Below, one piece after another: positions 1 through 5,803 of a DNA stretch of 8,620 nt. The DNA lies in NCBI GenBank assembly GCA_003567615.1, contig PWZC01000303.1, forward strand, positions 1-8,620, written 5' to 3'. Origin of the DNA: Gemmatimonadota bacterium. Lineage in GTDB: Bacteria > Gemmatimonadota > Gemmatimonadetes > Longimicrobiales > Gaopeijiaceae. Position numbers and translations under genes: made by a program. The notes beneath the pieces are model-generated. The model was not told the origin of the DNA. It was given only the letters and a program-made list of their open reading frames with translations, and searched no databases. Numbering within the stretch: position 1 is the first letter of the stretch; every line of letters starts with the position of its first letter.

Positions 1-1782
1 AAGCGGAATCGGGATCTGATGCCCTGGGTCTCGGGTGTGCTCCTGCTGGTGATCGCCTTCTTCATCGGCATCACCCTCTTCATCACTCCGCCCTTCGAAC
101 GGCTTCCCTTCACGCCGCAGGACGGTCGCGGGCTGAATCCCCAGCTCCAGAACTACTGGATGACCATTCATCCACCCACGCTGTACCTGGGATTCACGGC
201 CTTCACCATCCCCTTCGCCTTCGCCATCGCGTCGCTGTTGTCGGGAAGGCTGGATGCCCGATGGATCCAGGTGACCCGGAAGTGGATCCTCACCAGTTGG
301 TTCTTCCTCACACTGGGGATCGTGTTCGGGATGCGGTGGGCCTACGAGGAGCTCGGATGGGGAGGCTACTGGTTCTGGGATCCGGTGGAGAACGCCTCAC
401 TCCTTCCCTGGATCGTGGCCACGGCCTTCCTCCACTCGGTGATGATCCAGGAGTCCCGGGGGATGCTGAAGATCTGGAACATGGCGTTGGTCTGTCTGAC
501 CTTCATCATGACCATCTTCGCCACCTTCCTGACCCGATCCGGGCTCATCGAGTCGGTGCATTCATTCGCGCTGAGTCTGGACATCGCCTACGCCTTCCTG
601 GCCTTCATGGCGGTGACCTTCGCCGTCAGCGCCGTCCTCATCATCTGGAGGCTCCCCCAACTCCGGAGTGATCGGCAGTTCGAGTCGTTCCTCTCCAGGG
701 AGTCGGCGTTCCTCCTGAACAATCTGGTCCTCCTTGGATCCGGCTTCGCCGTCCTCTGGGGAACCATGTTCCCCCTCATCACCGAGGGTCTCACCGGGTC
801 CAAGGTGGCTGTGGGACCGCCCTTCTTCAATCAGGTGAACATCCCCATCGGACTCATGCTCCTGGCTCTCATGGGAGTTGGTCCGGTCATCGCCTGGCGG
901 CGGGCCAGCGCACGCAACCTCAAGAAGAATTTCCTGGTCCCCACCCTTGTCGGGGTCGGAACGGGCGTGGTGCTCTTCGCCATGGGGGTTCGACACACCT
1001 ACGCCCTTCTCACCTTCGCCATCGGTGTCTTCGTCCTCTGGGTCATCGCCGTGGAGTTCTGGAAGGGAACGAAGGCCCGGGCCCGCATCGAGGACGAGAA
1101 TCTGGCCATCGCCTTCAGCCACCTGGTGAAGCGGAATCGGCGCCGGTGGGGCGGCTACATCGTCCACGTTGGCGTGGTGGTCATGTTCATGGGCTTCGCC
1201 GGAGCGGCCTTCGACCGGGAGGTGCGGCAGTCCATGGTCCCGGGCGAGTCGGTGACCATTGCGTCGGCCTTCGGTCATAGCTACACCCTCACTTACGAGG
1301 GACTGTCCACCGCCCGGGGTCAGAACATGTGGCAGTGGATCGCCCTTCTGCGGGTCGAGCGGGATGGTGAGTCCCTGGGGACCATGACCACCGAGCGCCG
1401 CTTCTACGAGGCGCCGCCCCAGCCCATGACCGAGGTGGGGATCCGTTCCACCGCCTTCGAGGACCTGTACGTGATCCTCTCGACGCTGGACGAACAGGTG
1501 GGGATGGGGAATGATCCCCAGTTCCAGCGAGCCACCTTCCAGGTGATGGTGAACCCACTGGTGCCCTGGATCTGGTATGGAGGTCTGGTCATTGCCATCG
1601 GCACGCTCATCGCCATGTGGCCGGGGGGGCCGATTCCTGCCCAGCGAGGCGGAAGCACAGGTGCACAGGCGACCAGGCGTGAAGAGACCGGGCCCGACGA
1701 TGGTCCGTCGTCCGGGAGCGGTTCCAGGCTGGGCGATCGAACCTCCCCTGAACCCGCAGGCACTCCGGCCGGCGTCGTCTGA
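1..1782 (+). CDS. ccmF: Cytochrome c haem lyase subunit CcmF (5' end missing)
   Basis: CcmF is the inner-membrane core of the System I haem ligase, which takes haem from CcmE and attaches it to CXXCH motifs of apocytochrome c in the periplasm. The frame is open from base 1 with no start in view; the ATG at base 19 is internal. 593 residues are visible. Comparison with E. coli CcmF suggests about 115 N-terminal residues are missing. The tryptophan-rich WWD segment (WGGYWFWDPVENASLLPW) lies near codons 121-138. All four family histidines are present: the HPP motif (169-171), FLHS (433-435), SVHSFA (559-561) and YIVHVG (1165-1167). Many membrane segments follow, then a periplasmic domain and a last helix near codons 520-540. 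Beyond it is an unusual hydrophilic tail of about 50 residues rich in Gly, Ser, Pro and Thr. A G7 run (1623-1629) sits at the start of the tail. The stop TGA shares its A with the next start (TGATG). Family assignment is firm. Confidence 0.96.
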   Translation, partial: KRNRDLMPWVSGVLLLVIAFFIGITLFITPPFERLPFTPQDGRGLNPQLQNYWMTIHPPTLYLGFTAFTIPFAFAIASLLSGRLDARWIQVTRKWILTSWFFLTLGIVFGMRWAYEELGWGGYWFWDPVENASLLPWIVATAFLHSVMIQESRGMLKIWNMALVCLTFIMTIFATFLTRSGLIESVHSFALSLDIAYAFLAFMAVTFAVSAVLIIWRLPQLRSDRQFESFLSRESAFLLNNLVLLGSGFAVLWGTMFPLITEGLTGSKVAVGPPFFNQVNIPIGLMLLALMGVGPVIAWRRASARNLKKNFLVPTLVGVGTGVVLFAMGVRHTYALLTFAIGVFVLWVIAVEFWKGTKARARIEDENLAIAFSHLVKRNRRRWGGYIVHVGVVVMFMGFAGAAFDREVRQSMVPGESVTIASAFGHSYTLTYEGLSTARGQNMWQWIALLRVERDGESLGTMTTERRFYEAPPQPMTEVGIRSTAFEDLYVILSTLDEQVGMGNDPQFQRATFQVMVNPLVPWIWYGGLVIAIGTLIAMWPGGPIPAQRGGSTGAQATRREETGPDDGPSSGSGSRLGDRTSPEPAGTPAGVV

Positions 1783-2303
1783 TGACCTTCATCGTCGGTA
1801 TCATCCTGGCCACCCTGGTGGTCTTCTGGGTCCTGTTTCCCCTGGTCTCGGGCAGGTCCGCGCCCATGGATCGAGACGAGGAGGAGTTGACCGAGGCCCA
1901 GCACCGCAAGCGCATGGCGCTCTTCGCCCTCCGCGATGTGGAGTACGACTTCCATGCCGGGAAGCTGGACGAGGAGGACTATCGCAAGATGAAGCGTGAG
2001 ATCGCCTCCGAAGCCCTGGAAGCTCTGGCTGAGGAGGAGCGGGAGTGGGCGGCGCGACAGGGTCGCCGGGCGGCGGAGGCGGAGCGGAAGGCCGTGTCCA
2101 ACGGTCGAGTCGAGGTGCCGTCCGGAGACTCAGCGGTGGAGAAGGAGATCCGGGAACTCCGAAACAGCCTGAAGGAAGGTCTGATCTGCCGGGAATGCGG
2201 GCATCCGAATCCGGCGGGGAGCCGGTTCTGTTCCGCCTGCGGGAGTGCGCTGGCAGCCGCCCCCCCCGTGGCGCCGTCCGGCTCTCCCGCCGGATCATCC
2301 TGA
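1782..2303 (+). CDS. CcmI/CycH N-terminus-like membrane protein with C-terminal zinc ribbon
   Basis: This is a 173-residue protein, probably a haem-ligase accessory factor. Residues 2-23 form one membrane helix. Residues 46-70 contain ALRDVEYDFHAGKLDEEDY, which resembles the conserved segment after the first helix of CcmI/CycH. A charged, probably coiled-coil stretch follows (about 70-105). The C-terminus holds a zinc ribbon with Cys136, Cys139, Cys150 and Cys153 (CX2CX10CX2C), then an Ala/Pro-rich tail containing a C8 run (2260-2267). Normal CcmI has a second helix and a large periplasmic TPR domain that binds the apocytochrome tail; both are absent. The ATG overlaps the ccmF stop by one base and has no Shine-Dalgarno, which suggests translational coupling. 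Location between ccmF and ccmA supports a role in cytochrome c maturation, but the function of the zinc ribbon and its side of the membrane are unknown. A regulatory or structural role is also possible. Confidence 0.75.
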   Translation: MTFIVGIILATLVVFWVLFPLVSGRSAPMDRDEEELTEAQHRKRMALFALRDVEYDFHAGKLDEEDYRKMKREIASEALEALAEEEREWAARQGRRAAEAERKAVSNGRVEVPSGDSAVEKEIRELRNSLKEGLICRECGHPNPAGSRFCSACGSALAAAPPVAPSGSPAGSS

Positions 2304-2315
2304 GTCCGGTCACTC

Positions 2316-3062
2316 TTGGCCAGGAATGAGGTTGGACCCACACTGTCGCCACCTCTCCTGGAGGCCCGGGACCTGAGCCGGACCTTCGGAGCGGTCCGTG
2401 CGGTGGACCGGGTTTCCTTTTCGCTCGCCTCCGGCGAACTCCTCACCATTCTGGGGCCCAATGGGGCGGGGAAGAGTACCCTGCTGGGCATGCTGGGAGG
2501 GGCCCTCCGGCCGGACGATGGCGAGATCCACTTCCGAGGCGAGATTCGCGATCCCGGGGAAACGGCGTGGCGCAGGGAGATCGGTGTTCTCTCTCACCGC
2601 ACCTTTCTCTACGGACCCCTCACCGCCCGGGAGAACCTCACCTTCTATGGCCGGCTCTACGGGTTGGACGGGCTTGGCGAGAGGGTGACGACCGCCCTGG
2701 CGGATGTGGGCCTCGCTCCCCACGCGGATCGCCAGGCGCGCGGCTTCTCCCGAGGGATGCGGCAGCGATTGGCGCTGGCACGGACCCTTCTCCACGATCC
2801 GGCGCTGGTACTCCTGGACGAGCCCTTTACCGGCTTGGACATCCACGCCTCGGCCCTGCTGCGGGATGTCCTGGTCCGACTTCGGGATGGAGCCCGGACC
2901 GTTGTGCTGGTGACCCACAACCTGGCCGAGGGGTTGGCACTGGCCGACCGCGTCGCCATCCAGGCGCGGGGGCGCTTCGTCTTCCTGGGAGACCGGAGCG
3001 AGTTTCCGGCTGAGGGAGAAGAGCGCTTCTACCGGGAGTTGGTGGAGGTGACGGCCTCGTGA
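2316..3062 (+). CDS. ccmA: Haem exporter/CcmE-release ABC ATPase CcmA
   Basis: CcmA is the cytoplasmic ATPase of the CcmAB transporter; its ATP hydrolysis is needed to release holo-CcmE from CcmC-CcmD. The 248-residue reading has Walker A GPNGAGKST at 47-55, signature region FSRGMRQRL at 144-152, Walker B LVLLDEP at 164-170 with catalytic Glu169, D-loop GLD at 173-175 and switch His201. The Q-loop reads SHRTFLY, with Arg95 where ABC ATPases normally have Gln. The signature is SRGM rather than SGGQ, a deviation also common in ATPases of this subfamily. The start is uncertain: no ATG lies in frame before Walker A. I use TTG 2316; a CTG at 2343 behind AGGAATGAGG is an alternative. The gene begins 12 bases after the CcmI-like gene and overlaps ccmB by 4 bases (GTGA), fitting subunits made in fixed ratio. 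Identity rests on the ATPase motifs plus its position before ccmB and ccmC. Confidence 0.93.
   Translation: MARNEVGPTLSPPLLEARDLSRTFGAVRAVDRVSFSLASGELLTILGPNGAGKSTLLGMLGGALRPDDGEIHFRGEIRDPGETAWRREIGVLSHRTFLYGPLTARENLTFYGRLYGLDGLGERVTTALADVGLAPHADRQARGFSRGMRQRLALARTLLHDPALVLLDEPFTGLDIHASALLRDVLVRLRDGARTVVLVTHNLAEGLALADRVAIQARGRFVFLGDRSEFPAEGEERFYRELVEVTAS
3044..3051 (+). promoter_or_regulatory. Strong Shine-Dalgarno for ccmB
   Basis: GGAGGTGA lies inside the 3' end of ccmA, seven bases before the GTG at 3059. It is a full-length match to the anti-Shine-Dalgarno end of 16S rRNA and the best ribosome binding site in the window. It supports the GTG start of ccmB despite the non-ATG codon and the 4-base overlap with ccmA. 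Confidence 0.75.
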
Positions 3063-3739
3063 GGGAGTACTTCGGCCAGATCTGGGCCATTGCCGCCAAG
3101 GACCTCCGGGTGGAGCTCAGGACCCGGGAACGCGTGGCGGCCATGGGCGCCTTCGTGGTGCTCACTGCGATCCTGTTCAATTATGCGGTGGACCGGACCG
3201 TGGTGCACCCCCGGGAGCTGGCGGCGGGGATGATCTGGATCGTGATCTCCCTGGCGGGTCTCCTGGGCCTGGGGCGGACCTTCGAGCTGGAAAAGGAGGA
3301 TGGGGCCTTGGATGGCCTCCTGGTGGCGCCGGTTCCCCGGGACGCACTCTACCTGGGCAAGGTGCTGGCCAATGCCGTCCTTCTGGTGGGCGTCACGGCC
3401 CTCACCGTGGCCGTCTTCGCCCTCTTCTTCCAGGTGCGGATCCCAGGGAACCCCCTGCCATTGGCCGGGGTCCTCCTGACGGGGACGGTGGGCTTCGTGG
3501 CCCTGGGCACACTCTTCAGCGGAATCACCGCGGGCACCCGGATGGGCGACACGCTTCTTCCCATCCTCCTCTTCCCGTTGCTGGTTCCGCTCATCACCTT
3601 TGGGGCGGCCGCTACCGACGATCTCCTGGCGGGGCTCCCGCCCGGGGAATCGGCGTATAGCCTGAGGGTCCTGGCCGCCTTCACCCTGGTGGCGCTGACC
3701 GCCGGGGTGGGGCTCTTTCGATTCATTGTGGAGGATTGA
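3059..3739 (+). CDS. ccmB: Haem exporter permease CcmB
   Basis: CcmB is the membrane subunit of the CcmAB ABC transporter. The protein has 226 residues, close to the usual length of about 220. Hydrophobic segments at roughly 27-44, 52-74, 97-124, 131-155, 164-182 and 202-222 give the expected six helices. The N-terminal amphipathic stretch (IWAIAAKDLRVELRTRE) and the cytoplasmic loop FELEKEDGALDGLLVAPVP at about 75-93 are typical of the family; the loop is likely to contact CcmA. The start is GTG 3059, chosen because of the strong Shine-Dalgarno at 3044-3051 and the GTGA overlap with the ccmA stop. The stop lies 5 bases before the ccmC ATG. No truncation or frame break was seen. Confidence 0.95.
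   Translation: MREYFGQIWAIAAKDLRVELRTRERVAAMGAFVVLTAILFNYAVDRTVVHPRELAAGMIWIVISLAGLLGLGRTFELEKEDGALDGLLVAPVPRDALYLGKVLANAVLLVGVTALTVAVFALFFQVRIPGNPLPLAGVLLTGTVGFVALGTLFSGITAGTRMGDTLLPILLFPLLVPLITFGAAATDDLLAGLPPGESAYSLRVLAAFTLVALTAGVGLFRFIVED
3730..3735 (+). promoter_or_regulatory. Shine-Dalgarno that fixes the ccmC start
   Basis: GGAGGA lies in the last codons of ccmB, nine bases before ATG 3745. A TTG at 3736 is also in frame, but it directly abuts this site, too close for initiation. This argues for the ATG and a 243-residue CcmC. Confidence 0.7.
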
Positions 3740-3744
3740 CCGAG

Positions 3745-4476
3745 ATGTCGCTTCGCACGGTGCGGTGGGCGGGAGTCGTTCTGGGCTTCCTGGGGGTGGC
3801 GTTGACCATCCTCTTCCACTGGCAGGTGTTCTTCTGGGTCCCCACGGAGGCCAGCATGGGGATCGTCCAGCGGATCTTCTACATCCACCTTCCGGCTGCC
3901 TGGGTGGGGTTCTTCGCCTTCGGACTCGTGGCGCTCTGCAGCGCCGTCTACCTGTGGCTCGGTGAAGAGAAGCTGGATCACGCCGCCCGCGCCGCAGCCG
4001 AGGGCGGGATGATCTTCACCACCATCGTCCTCACCTCCGGGCCACTGTGGGCACGGCTGGCGTGGGGAACCTGGTGGACGTGGGAGCCTCGACTGACGTT
4101 GACACTCCTCCTCTGGTTCATCTACCTGGGCTACTTCCTGGTCCGCAGTTCCACGGACAACCTGGACCGGGGCCGTAAGTTCGCGGCGGTGGTGGGAGTG
4201 GTGGGCGCCCTGAACATTCCGCTCATCCACATGAGCGTCTACTGGTTCCGCTCCCTGCATCCCCAGCCCGTGGTGGCCCGGGTCGACGGTCCCCAGCTCC
4301 ACCCGGACATGGCTACCACCGTGTTCACGGCCCTGGGGGCCTGGACCCTGGTATTCCTGTCGCTCTTCCTCTTCCGGTACGCCGCCGCCCGGTTGGAAGC
4401 CTACGCGGACAGGGTGGAGGCGGCGCGCCTCGACCCATCCCGGTCTCCGACTCCCGAAGGAGCCATCGTTCCGTGA
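3745..4476 (+). CDS. ccmC: Haem handling protein CcmC
   Basis: CcmC is an integral membrane protein that presents haem to the chaperone CcmE on the periplasmic side. The 243-residue protein has about six helices. The WWD motif, WGTWWTWEPRLT, is at 107-118. The two expected axial histidines are His48 (IFYIHLPAAW) and His162 (NIPLIHMSVYWF). Glu114 occupies the place of the Asp in the WWD motif of E. coli CcmC. A charged tail of about 45 residues follows the last helix. CcsA/ResC-type proteins share the WWD fold, but the length, both His motifs and the position after ccmB identify CcmC. The start ATG was preferred over an upstream TTG because of ribosome-binding-site spacing. It lies 5 bases after ccmB and is followed by the only real gap in the operon (52 bases). 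Confidence 0.95.
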   Translation: MSLRTVRWAGVVLGFLGVALTILFHWQVFFWVPTEASMGIVQRIFYIHLPAAWVGFFAFGLVALCSAVYLWLGEEKLDHAARAAAEGGMIFTTIVLTSGPLWARLAWGTWWTWEPRLTLTLLLWFIYLGYFLVRSSTDNLDRGRKFAAVVGVVGALNIPLIHMSVYWFRSLHPQPVVARVDGPQLHPDMATTVFTALGAWTLVFLSLFLFRYAAARLEAYADRVEAARLDPSRSPTPEGAIVP

Positions 4477-4478
4477 CG

Positions 4479-4532
4479 ATGCGCCTCTCCTCGCCGCCCC
4501 CGATTCCGTCTCCGACACCGCACTCTCCATGA
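4479..4532 (+). other. Possible 17-codon leader ORF before ccmD
   Basis: The 52-base space between ccmC and ccmD contains no obvious promoter or terminator. An ATG at 4479 opens a 17-codon frame rich in Pro and Ser, whose TGA overlaps the ccmD ATG as ATGA. A GAAGGAG element lies about 16 bases upstream, further than is ideal. Because ccmD has no visible Shine-Dalgarno, this mini-frame could deliver ribosomes to ccmD by termination-reinitiation. A chance frame in GC-rich DNA is equally possible. Confidence 0.2.
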
Positions 4533-4750
4533 GCATTCTCCGAGTCTTGCTTCCCGTCGTGGTTCTGGCTCTCGTCCTGGTTGTGCCCGAGGTTCTCCAC
4601 GCCCAGGCTGCCGGTGCGGCACCGGGCCGGCAGATGCGCCACTTCTGGCACGTCTTCATTGCCTACGGTATCGCGTGGGCCCTGGTCTTCGGATGGGGCG
4701 TGGCCATTGCCCGCCGGATTGCCCGGGTCGAAGAACGGCTCAAGGGGTAG
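4529..4750 (+). CDS. ccmD: CcmD-family small membrane protein with N-terminal signal peptide
   Basis: CcmD is a small single-helix protein that binds CcmC and helps release holo-CcmE. This 73-residue product has two hydrophobic parts. Residues 1-25 look like a signal peptide (possible cleavage after LHA, residue 25). A second helix at about 42-61 is followed by the basic and charged tail RRIARVEERLKG. The HVFIAYGIAW helix start and the IARRIARVEERL end fit the alternative CcmD family, which carries a cleavable signal; classic CcmD begins directly with the helix. After cleavage the protein would sit N-out, C-in, as expected for CcmD. No Shine-Dalgarno is seen before ATG 4529. An internal ATG at 4634 would give a classic 38-residue form, also without a clear site. 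Assignment depends on pattern and position after ccmC, since the family is short and variable. Confidence 0.82.
   Translation: MSILRVLLPVVVLALVLVVPEVLHAQAAGAAPGRQMRHFWHVFIAYGIAWALVFGWGVAIARRIARVEERLKG
4742..4747 (+). promoter_or_regulatory. Shine-Dalgarno for ltaE
   Basis: AAGGGG overlaps the last codons of ccmD and lies nine bases before GTG 4757. It supports GTG as the ltaE start and shows that ltaE has no separate leader but is read from the ccm transcript. Confidence 0.55.
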
Positions 4751-4756
4751 TCGACG

Positions 4757-5803
4757 GTGATCGACCTCCTGAGCGATACCGTCACCCGTCCCACCCCGGC
4801 CATGCGCCAGGCCATGGCCGGGGCCGAGGTGGGCGATGACTGCTTCGGAGAGGATCCCACCGTCCGACGTCTCGAGGATCGGGTGGCCGAACTTCTGGGG
4901 AAGGAGCGGGCCCTCTTCCTTCCCTCGGGAATCATGGCCAATCAGTGCGGGATCCTGGCCCAGACCCGTCCCGGGGATGAGGTGCTGCTGGAGGCCCGGG
5001 CCCACCTCCTCCACTACGAGGAGAGCTCGCTGGCCGTCCACGGAGGCCTCCTGACCAGGTCGGTCCCTGCCGCCCGGGGATTGCTGGAGCCGGATGAACT
5101 CAGGGCGGCCCTTCGTCCTCCCTCGCCCTTCCATCCCCGCACCGCCCTCCTGGCGCTGGAGAACACCCACCTGGACTCCGGGGGGCGGGTCATGACACCG
5201 GAGCGAACGGCCGAACTGGCTGGGGCGGCGAGGGAGTCGGGGCTAGCCATTCACCTGGACGGTGCCCGGCTGTGGAATGCGGCGGCGGCGCTGGAGGTGT
5301 CGCCGTCGCGTCTTGTTGAGCCCGTGGATACCGTCATGACCTGCCTGTCCAAGGGGCTGGGGGCGCCGGTGGGCTCCATGCTGGCGGGTTCCGGACCGGT
5401 CATGGAGCGGGCCTGGCGGATCCGCCGCCGGCTCGGTGGCCAGATGCGACAGGCGGGGATCCTGGCGGCGGCGGGGCTGCATGCCCTGGAACACCATCTC
5501 CCCAGGCTCCCGGAGGATCACCACCGGGCCCGCCGGCTCGGAGAGCGGCTCGCCATGCTCCCCGGGGTGGCTGTGGTGAGCCCTGAAACCAACATCCTCA
5601 TGCTGGACGTGGCCGGGACGGGCCGGACCGTTCCGGAGCTTCTGACCGGTCTTCAGGCCCGCGGCGTGCGCATGGGGCCCTTCGGAGGGAGCCGGATCCG
5701 GGCGGTGCTGCACCAGGAGGTGGCCGACGCCGATCTGGCGGTGGTGGAGTCGGCGTTCGCCTCCATTCTTGGCCGGACGAGCCTCACTTCCTCCGCGTAC
5801 TGA
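4757..5803 (+). CDS. ltaE: Low-specificity L-threonine aldolase (PLP-dependent)
   Basis: This enzyme cleaves L-threonine or L-allo-threonine to glycine and acetaldehyde in the cytoplasm, using pyridoxal phosphate. The 348-residue protein is close to E. coli LtaE (333). Family motifs are in order: DLLSDTVTRPTPAM at 3-16, GDDCFGEDPTV at 26-36, LPSGIMANQ at 55-63, the PLP-stacking His83, ENTHLDSGG at 135-143, HLDGARLWNA at 166-175 with PLP-binding Asp168 and Arg171, and the Schiff-base Lys199 in CLSKGLGAPVGS. After His83 the protein reads YEESS where E. coli has FEAGG, a change near the active site. The GTG start is 6 bases after ccmD with AAGGGG upstream, so it is probably cotranscribed with ccm, although no direct link to cytochrome maturation is known. 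An 11-bp inverted repeat lies at codons 13-23. Its 3' end overlaps the opposing UPF0316 gene by 20 bases. Related PLP beta-eliminating lyases are less likely because of the full motif set. Confidence 0.94.
   Translation: MIDLLSDTVTRPTPAMRQAMAGAEVGDDCFGEDPTVRRLEDRVAELLGKERALFLPSGIMANQCGILAQTRPGDEVLLEARAHLLHYEESSLAVHGGLLTRSVPAARGLLEPDELRAALRPPSPFHPRTALLALENTHLDSGGRVMTPERTAELAGAARESGLAIHLDGARLWNAAAALEVSPSRLVEPVDTVMTCLSKGLGAPVGSMLAGSGPVMERAWRIRRRLGGQMRQAGILAAAGLHALEHHLPRLPEDHHRARRLGERLAMLPGVAVVSPETNILMLDVAGTGRTVPELLTGLQARGVRMGPFGGSRIRAVLHQEVADADLAVVESAFASILGRTSLTSSAY
4794..4823 (+). repeat. Perfect 11-bp inverted repeat inside the start of ltaE
   Basis: CCCCGGCCATG (4794-4804) and its exact complement CATGGCCGGGG (4813-4823) flank an 8-base loop, starting 37 bases into ltaE. 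In mRNA this would be a very stable GC-rich hairpin. The bases encode PAMRQAMAG, a conserved part of the aldolase family, so part of the symmetry comes from the repeated Ala-Met codons. No U-run follows, so it is not an intrinsic terminator. Confidence 0.55.

Noticed and set aside
562..1278. 238-codon minus-strand frame inside ccmF
   Set aside because: Acidic and His/Gly-rich composition with no motif; ccmF membrane segments on the plus strand explain the bases.
1499..1520. 7-bp inverted repeat (TGGGGAT / ATCCCCA) in ccmF
   Set aside because: It is well inside a coding region, short, and expected by chance in G-rich sequence.
3736..3744. TTG start giving CcmC three more residues
   Set aside because: The GGAGGA site directly abuts the TTG, while ATG 3745 has proper 9-base spacing.
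3349..4659. 436-codon open frame on the minus strand opposite ccmB and ccmC
   Set aside because: It lies antisense to two certain genes, is rich in Arg, Gly, Pro, His and Glu, and shows no domain pattern; long antisense frames are common in GC-rich DNA.
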